Assembly (NCBI GenBank): GCA_026260175.1
Contig: JAKCWW010002730.1
Location: 20,583-53,862 of the forward strand
Length of the DNA stretch: 33,280 bases
Origin: Reticulitermes lucifugus
Lineage: Eukaryota > Arthropoda > Insecta > Blattodea > Rhinotermitidae
Reading direction: 5' to 3'
In this document: piece after piece, positions 29,611-33,280 of the stretch
Layout: each line of letters starts with the position of its first letter
Position numbering within the stretch: the first letter of the stretch is position 1
Made by a program: the position numbers and the translations under genes
Notes under the pieces: model-generated
Databases searched by the model: none
The model's input: the letters and a program-made list of their open reading frames with translations, nothing else
Told to the model about the DNA's origin: nothing

Positions 29611-29866
29611 TGTCGATCCCAGTGACCGCGCCGTCTAAGGCGTGGGTGTGCGGCCGTTCGCTTACCGGGATTGTGGGTTTGAATCTCGCCGGGGGCACGG
29701 ATGTCTGTCTCTTATGAATGGTGTGTGTTGTCGGGTAGAGGTCTCTGTGTCGGGCTGATCACTCGTCCAGATAAGTCCTACCGAGTGTGGTGTGTCTGAG
29801 TGTGATCGTCAAGCCTCGATAATGAGGCCCTGAGGGGACTGTTGCGTCATGGGGGGGGGTGGAAGA
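29611..29866 (+). mobile_element. SINE-B copy 5, 7-bp target-site duplication, G-rich end
   Basis: TCTAGGT at 29604-29610 and 29867-29873 flank it. CGATCCCAGTGACCGCGCCG, TCTAAGGCGTGGGTGTGCGG, GGGATTGTGGGTTTGAATCT, GGGGGCACGGATGTCTGTCT, GAGGTCTCTGTGTCGGGCTG, CAAGCCTCGATAATGAGG, GGGGACTGTTGCGTCATG. Where the other copies have a poly(A) tail, this one has nine G in a row (29851-29859). Frames on both strands here are shadows. Confidence 0.9.
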
Positions 29867-29873
29867 TCTAGGT

Positions 29874-30439
29874 CTCTGTTGAGTAAGGGAGTTACGCGTA
29901 ACACGCACGAGTGTTGTTTGGGCAGCCGACATGCTGTTTGACGCATGACAATACAAGATGTTTACAGGAGGCGGCAGCATAATTATATAGACTAACACAC
30001 ACACACGAGTGTCTTAGAAAAGAGAAAGGAGCTTACGGAATGTTGCCGAACCGTTGAGAATTGATTCCTCAGGAGGCAGCGTAGAACTGGAGTACCTAAG
30101 GCCGTAATTTAAGGCTCCGGGCACACTAAGACGCTTATCTGGTACACTCTCAGCTTCGCTCGATTAGACTCGCGCGTTGTGACAGACGAATACTTGAATT
30201 CCGTGCAAAACAAATGCGCCTACCTTTGTAGCATCTGACTGAGTCACACTGTGCAGTGAATTCACTTAACGTGCCCTAGCAGCCACTTGACAGGTAAAGG
30301 CGCAGCTTGGGTGTCACTCCAGTCTCGTTAAGACCGATGAACAGAAATCAAAATATCAAGCTCGCTAATATAATACAGCGCAGCTAGACCCGATCTAGAA
30401 TAATCAAAATACAGTTCACTTACTTACCTTGTCCTCACA
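29874..30439. other. no recognisable feature
   Basis: ACACACACACAC near 29996-30006. No frame or repeat seen. Confidence 0.5.
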
Positions 30440-30500
30440 ACAATTAATTTTAGTATTATCCTCCAATTTCATTCTTTGCCTTCCAGCAACTGTCACGATA
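30440..30500 (-). mobile_element. decayed LINE tail fragment
   Basis: Minus frame GRQRMKLEDNTKINC parallels [14 protein letters not shown] of the LINE tail at 4641-5149 (GRxRxxxEDNxKI). The similarity is short. A GTAAGT follows on the minus strand at 30432-30427 and could mimic a splice donor. Confidence 0.3.
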
Positions 30501-30578
30501 CAGCCCTATTACGAAACCCCATGAGAAACCAAAGTCAGGTAAGTGGCTAACGTGTATAAACTCGAACATTTATATTGC

Positions 30579-30866
30579 GAGCCGGCATAGTATAGTCGGT
30601 ATAGCCACTAGCTACGGACTGCACGGTACGGGGATCGAATGCCGGCAGAGGCAAGAGCTTTTACCCTCAAAAAAACCGGCTTTGGGGTCGACCCACCCTT
30701 CTATTCAATGGGTACTGGGGTGGGTTCCTTCCCGGGGATTAAGCGGCCGGGGCGTAAAGCTGGCCACTCACCTTCATCTACTGCCAAAGTTAAGCATGAA
30801 TGGAGCCATACCTCCACTCCTCTGTGCCTTCTATGGCATGTTAATGGTGAGACTTTAGCTTTATAT
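30579..30866 (+). mobile_element. SINE-C copy (full length, diverged)
   Basis: GAGCCGGCATAGTATAGTCG, GGTACGGGGATCGAATGCCG (box B), GGCAAGAGCTTTTACC, GGTCGACCCACCCTTC, AAGCGGCCGGGGCG, CCATACCTCCACTCC, CTTCTATGGCATG. Same order as 25785-26067. Frames on both strands across it are shadows. Confidence 0.85.
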
Positions 30867-30899
30867 ACATATATACATGCATACATACATATACACACA

Positions 30900-31076
30900 C
30901 AGTAAACCCGTGCTAAACGGAACTCGGGCATAACGGAAACCTGTTATTAGCGGAAAACTTTTACAATCCCGAGGATCTGGAGTTCTGACAATCCAAACTG
31001 CAAGTAACTGTATTAAACAAAACCTGCCTGCAAAAAGAAAAAAGTCCCTTGCGGTTCCGTTACAGACAGGTTCCAA
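30900..31076. mobile_element. pogo/Tigger-like DNA transposon remnant
   Basis: The left end CAGTAAACCCGTGCTAAACG, then GAACTCGGGCATAACGGAAA, faces on the right GGTTCCGTTACAGACAGGTT, whose reverse (TGGAACCTGTCTGTAACGGA) has the same ATAACGGA-type text. Terminal repeats starting CAGT and rich in ATAACGGA are typical of pogo/Tigger elements. About 177 bp, no transposase; the right end lacks the expected ACTG. Confidence 0.48.
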
Positions 31077-31092
31077 TACATATATATATATA

Positions 31093-31146
31093 TACTTAGT
31101 CGTATATAGGGTATATATATATATACACCCTATATACGACTAAGTA
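31093..31146. repeat. 19-bp perfect inverted repeat around a TA run
   Basis: TACTTAGTCGTATATAGGG (31093-31111) and its exact reverse complement (31128-31146) flank a 16-base TA-rich loop. A further TA run lies at 31079-31092, at the edge of the pogo-like remnant. Confidence 0.9.
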
Positions 31147-31583
31147 TTTCCGCTTTACTGCCATGTTCGCTCAAGTGTTTATCGAAGAGCTGTATTAGAC
31201 ATGTTGACGGGCAGGCAGCAGGCAGCAGGCGCGTAAGCCAGAAGAAAGAACGTATGGATACGTTACGTTACGTCAGGAGCTAAGGACAGGGGTAGCGGCA
31301 GGATCACAGAGAAGTGGAACAGGGACAAGGATTAGTTTGGCTTAAGGAAGACACGTTTAGCGTGTTGACTCTAGCAGCGACAGAGGCCCAGGATATGTAA
31401 TATTTCGCGACACAAACAGAGAGACATGTTGACAGTGAGTGACGTCAACATGATAAACATGGTGACAGAAAAGTGACCGACTGACTGACAGGTCTCATTA
31501 ATTCACTGATTTCTTGATGGATGCAGCGAAAATATCCATAAAGGTTAGAAGAGGCGGACCCCTTGTCTGAACACGGCTACATA
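31147..31583. other. no recognisable feature
   Basis: GGCAGGCAGCAGGCAGCAGG near 31210 and GACTGACTGACAGG at 31480-31493 are short local repeats. No gene seen. Confidence 0.5.
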
Positions 31584-31830
31584 CACAAGAATGATGTAAG
31601 TATGTTCCGTCTCAACAAACTTCATTCTTACAAATTACAATTAAAAGCAGCTACATGTTTAGGCTAACTAGATAGCCATCATCAGACTGAATACGAAGAA
31701 CATAAAAAGGGGGATGTTCTTCATATTAAGCCTGATGATGGCTACTTAGCCGAAACATGCGGCTGTTTTTAATTTCCATTCGTAACAATAAATTTGTGTT
31801 TAGACGGAACATACTTACATCATTCTTGTG
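31584..31830. repeat. 247-bp near-perfect hairpin made of two 'GAAACATGT' arms (pair 3)
   Basis: The outermost 29 bp (CACAAGAATGATGTAAGTAT onward, 31584-31612) match exactly the reverse complement of 31802-31830. Further in, the arms agree at roughly 80 percent. Each arm has TTAAAA.CAGC, ACATGTTT.GGCTAA and GCCATCATCAG (minus on the left; CTGATGATGGC ... GCCGAAACATG on the right). The centre, GAAGAACAT facing ATGTTCTTC, closes the fold with a 10-base loop. No coding capacity and no clear target-site duplication. Confidence 0.92.
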
Positions 31831-32322
31831 ACACTGTAAAAACAAAGGGGATGAATCACCTTAAAGATTGAAATCACTCTGTTCGGACGCTCGCCTGGGG
31901 CGTGGAAAGTTAGAAAGTTATCTGCATCCTTTGTCACCCCTGGCTGGGACATGACAGAGATCGATATGGCTGGTAGATAATGGTTTGGAACAATCCAGAA
32001 CTACACAACCTCTCACTGTACCGCCGACAAGATTTTTAATTAAGTTTCCAGGCCTCCAAAGAACTTTCAAGTCTCAAATGGGATTGAGATTACAGCTGGC
32101 CGGATGGTATGACCGAACGTCGAGCAGAAGTGGTTGACACCGGCAGGTCCACTGCTCGATCTCGTACAGGGCACTGGGTAGACCGACAACGGTCTTAGTT
32201 TTGCTCAGTACCTCCAGACAGATGTTCGTGAAGTGCTTAACACTGACCGCGACCACTTCAGTAGTTACCCTAGGTAATACGGTATTAACAATATTAATCT
32301 TATGCTTTATAAGAACTACAAC
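31831..32322. other. no recognisable feature
   Basis: A 60-codon minus frame at 32074-32256 without motif. No repeat seen. Confidence 0.5.
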
Positions 32323-32331
32323 TTAATTTAA

Positions 32332-32585
32332 GGCGATCCAAGCCGTCGTGCGGTCTTAGGCGTGGGTCTGCGGCCGTTCGATTACTGGGATTGTGGGTTT
32401 GAATCCCGCCAGGGACACGGATGTCTGTCTCTTTTAAGTGTTGTGTGTTGTCAGGTAGAGGTCTCTGCGTCGGGCCGATCACTAGTCCAGAGGAGTCCTG
32501 TAGACTGTGGTGTGTCTGAGTGTGATCGTGAAGCCTCGATAATGAGGCCCTGGCCGACTAGGGGCTGTTGCGACATGGGAAAAAA
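32332..32585 (+). mobile_element. SINE-B copy 6, 9-bp target-site duplication
   Basis: TTAATTTAA at 32323-32331 and 32586-32594. GATCCAAGCCGTCGTGCGGT, CTTAGGCGTGGGTCTGCGGC, GGGATTGTGGGTTTGAATCC (box B), CACGGATGTCTGTCTC, GTAGAGGTCTCTGCGTCGGG, GTGATCGTGAAGCCTCGATA, GGGGCTGTTGCGACATGG and an A-run. Intact and recent-looking. Confidence 0.92.
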
Positions 32586-32633
32586 TTAATTTAAAATGTA
32601 TTTAATTCTGTCAACACCGAGGTTTTTATAATA

Positions 32634-32915
32634 GCGTATACTGTTTTACTTCGTAATTAAAACGCCCGCTAGTTTTAGACGCACCCCAAATTTAAAAGAG
32701 GATTTTCAGGAAAAAAATTGTGCAAGCAAATACATTGCACTGTCCGTAAAATTTACTACTCCTTTAGCGAGGCCACTCGTTCTTCGAGAAAAATGGTGCT
32801 TTTTCGAGACTTCTGAAGAGTGAAAAATAATACAGCGAAAATAAGACGCGCCCTAATTTTCAGTTCGAAAAAATGCGAAAAATGTGTGTCTTAAATTCGA
32901 ATTAATACGGTAATA
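32634..32915. mobile_element. possible pogo/Tigger-like remnant ('AAGACGCGCCC' family)
   Basis: The right end, read in minus, is ATTACCGTATTAATTCGAAT, then TTAAGACACAC, a terminal sequence I associate with Tigger-like elements (TACCGTATTTACTCGAATTTAAGACGC). The left end TATACTGTTTTACTTCGTAA, with AAACGCCCGC and TTTAGACGCACCCC, is a weaker mirror of it. AATAAGACGCGCCC recurs at 32841-32854. No transposase. Confidence 0.42.
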
Positions 32916-33127
32916 CAAATTAAGATCTACCTCACTAAAAACATACTGTCTCCATAAAAAAGGCCTTTCACTTATTTCCGTTTAGAGAAAAAAAGTTGGT
33001 TGTTCTAAGATTCATACGAAACATGCAAACTGTGTGAACAAAATTCAGACCTTGCAGTGTCAAATAAGATGATGTACAGACCGTTAAATAACCAACATAA
33101 ACAGAGTTTAGTTACAAAATTAGCTGG
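32916..33127. other. no recognisable feature
   Basis: AT-rich; nothing recognised. Confidence 0.5.
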
Positions 33128-33280
33128 AAACTATGTATATGTACATACACATTTGTGACAAACTATGTATATGTACATACATATTTCTGACAAACTATGT
33201 ATATGTACATACACATTTCTGACAAACTATGTATATGTACATACACATTTGTGACAAACTATGTATATGTACATACACAT
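33128..33280. repeat. 32-bp minisatellite running off the window
   Basis: Units start at 33128, 33160, 33192, 33224 and 33256 (AAACTATGTATATGTACATA, then CACATTTGTGAC). Units alternate between TTTGTGAC and TTTCTGAC endings. Each unit contains the palindrome ATGTACAT. The array is cut by the window end. Confidence 0.97.

Noticed and set aside
30427..30500. Minus-strand exon with a GTAAGT donor
   Set aside because: The upstream sequence resembles a decayed LINE tail (EDNTKIN), and the frames contain stops, so the donor is probably accidental.
31729..31760. Active hammerhead ribozyme
   Set aside because: CTGATGA and GAAAC are present, but an extra U follows CTGATGA and stem III would have only three pairs. 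I keep the resemblance as a hypothesis, not a feature.

Overview
This window reads as non-coding, repeat-dense DNA from a large insect genome. Nothing bacterial or viral is visible: there are no operons, ribosome binding sites or dense gene packing. The reasons for calling it insect are tRNA-derived SINEs with clear box B sequences, 5'-truncated non-LTR retrotransposon tails, TTAA-flanked MITE-like repeats, pogo/Tigger-like terminal sequences, many microsatellites, and a few short exon-like open frames bounded by splice signals. The repeat set resembles what I remember from cockroach and termite (Blattodea) sequence. That placement is memory-based inference, not something the sequence proves.

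Layout. Positions 1-323 are a 39-bp minisatellite. From about 1.7 to 5.6 kb lie two copies of a first SINE family (SINE-A), an inverted pair of 'GAAACATGT' arms, a LINE tail on the minus strand and two exon-like frames (4278-4405 and 5470-5646). Positions 6355-7261 are a long CCTA-type array running into a SINE tail. From 8 to 14 kb there are TTAA-flanked MITE copies, a SINE-B copy with a target-site duplication, and a minus-strand exon-like frame (12578-12745) that stops exactly at a MITE. From 14 to 22 kb there are SINE-B and SINE-C copies, one interrupted by a 158-N assembly gap, and many microsatellites. Positions 22312-22865 are a 37-bp hairpin-containing minisatellite. From 24 to 28 kb there are arm modules, a SINE-C with a 12-bp target-site duplication, a reverse SINE-A, and more MITE pieces. 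From 28.2 to 28.9 kb there is a 76-bp duplication and a second LINE tail that a 151-bp hairpin element has split. From 29.6 kb to the end there are further SINEs, two pogo/Tigger-like remnants, a 247-bp near-perfect hairpin (31584-31830) and a 32-bp tandem array running off the window.

No complete host gene can be shown. The open frames are mostly short, uninterrupted by chance, or open because a tandem repeat unit is a multiple of three. The most unusual signal is a recurring module, seen eight or more times on both strands. It reads CTGA..ATG, a small hairpin, then CGAAACATGT. It occurs as head-to-head inverted pairs at 3.66-4.08, 17.74-17.91 and 31.58-31.83 kb, and as single arms at about 15.05 and 24.2 kb. 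Its layout recalls the hammerhead-like core and inverted terminal repeats known from Penelope-like retroelements, but the core departs from a working hammerhead, so this is a hypothesis only.
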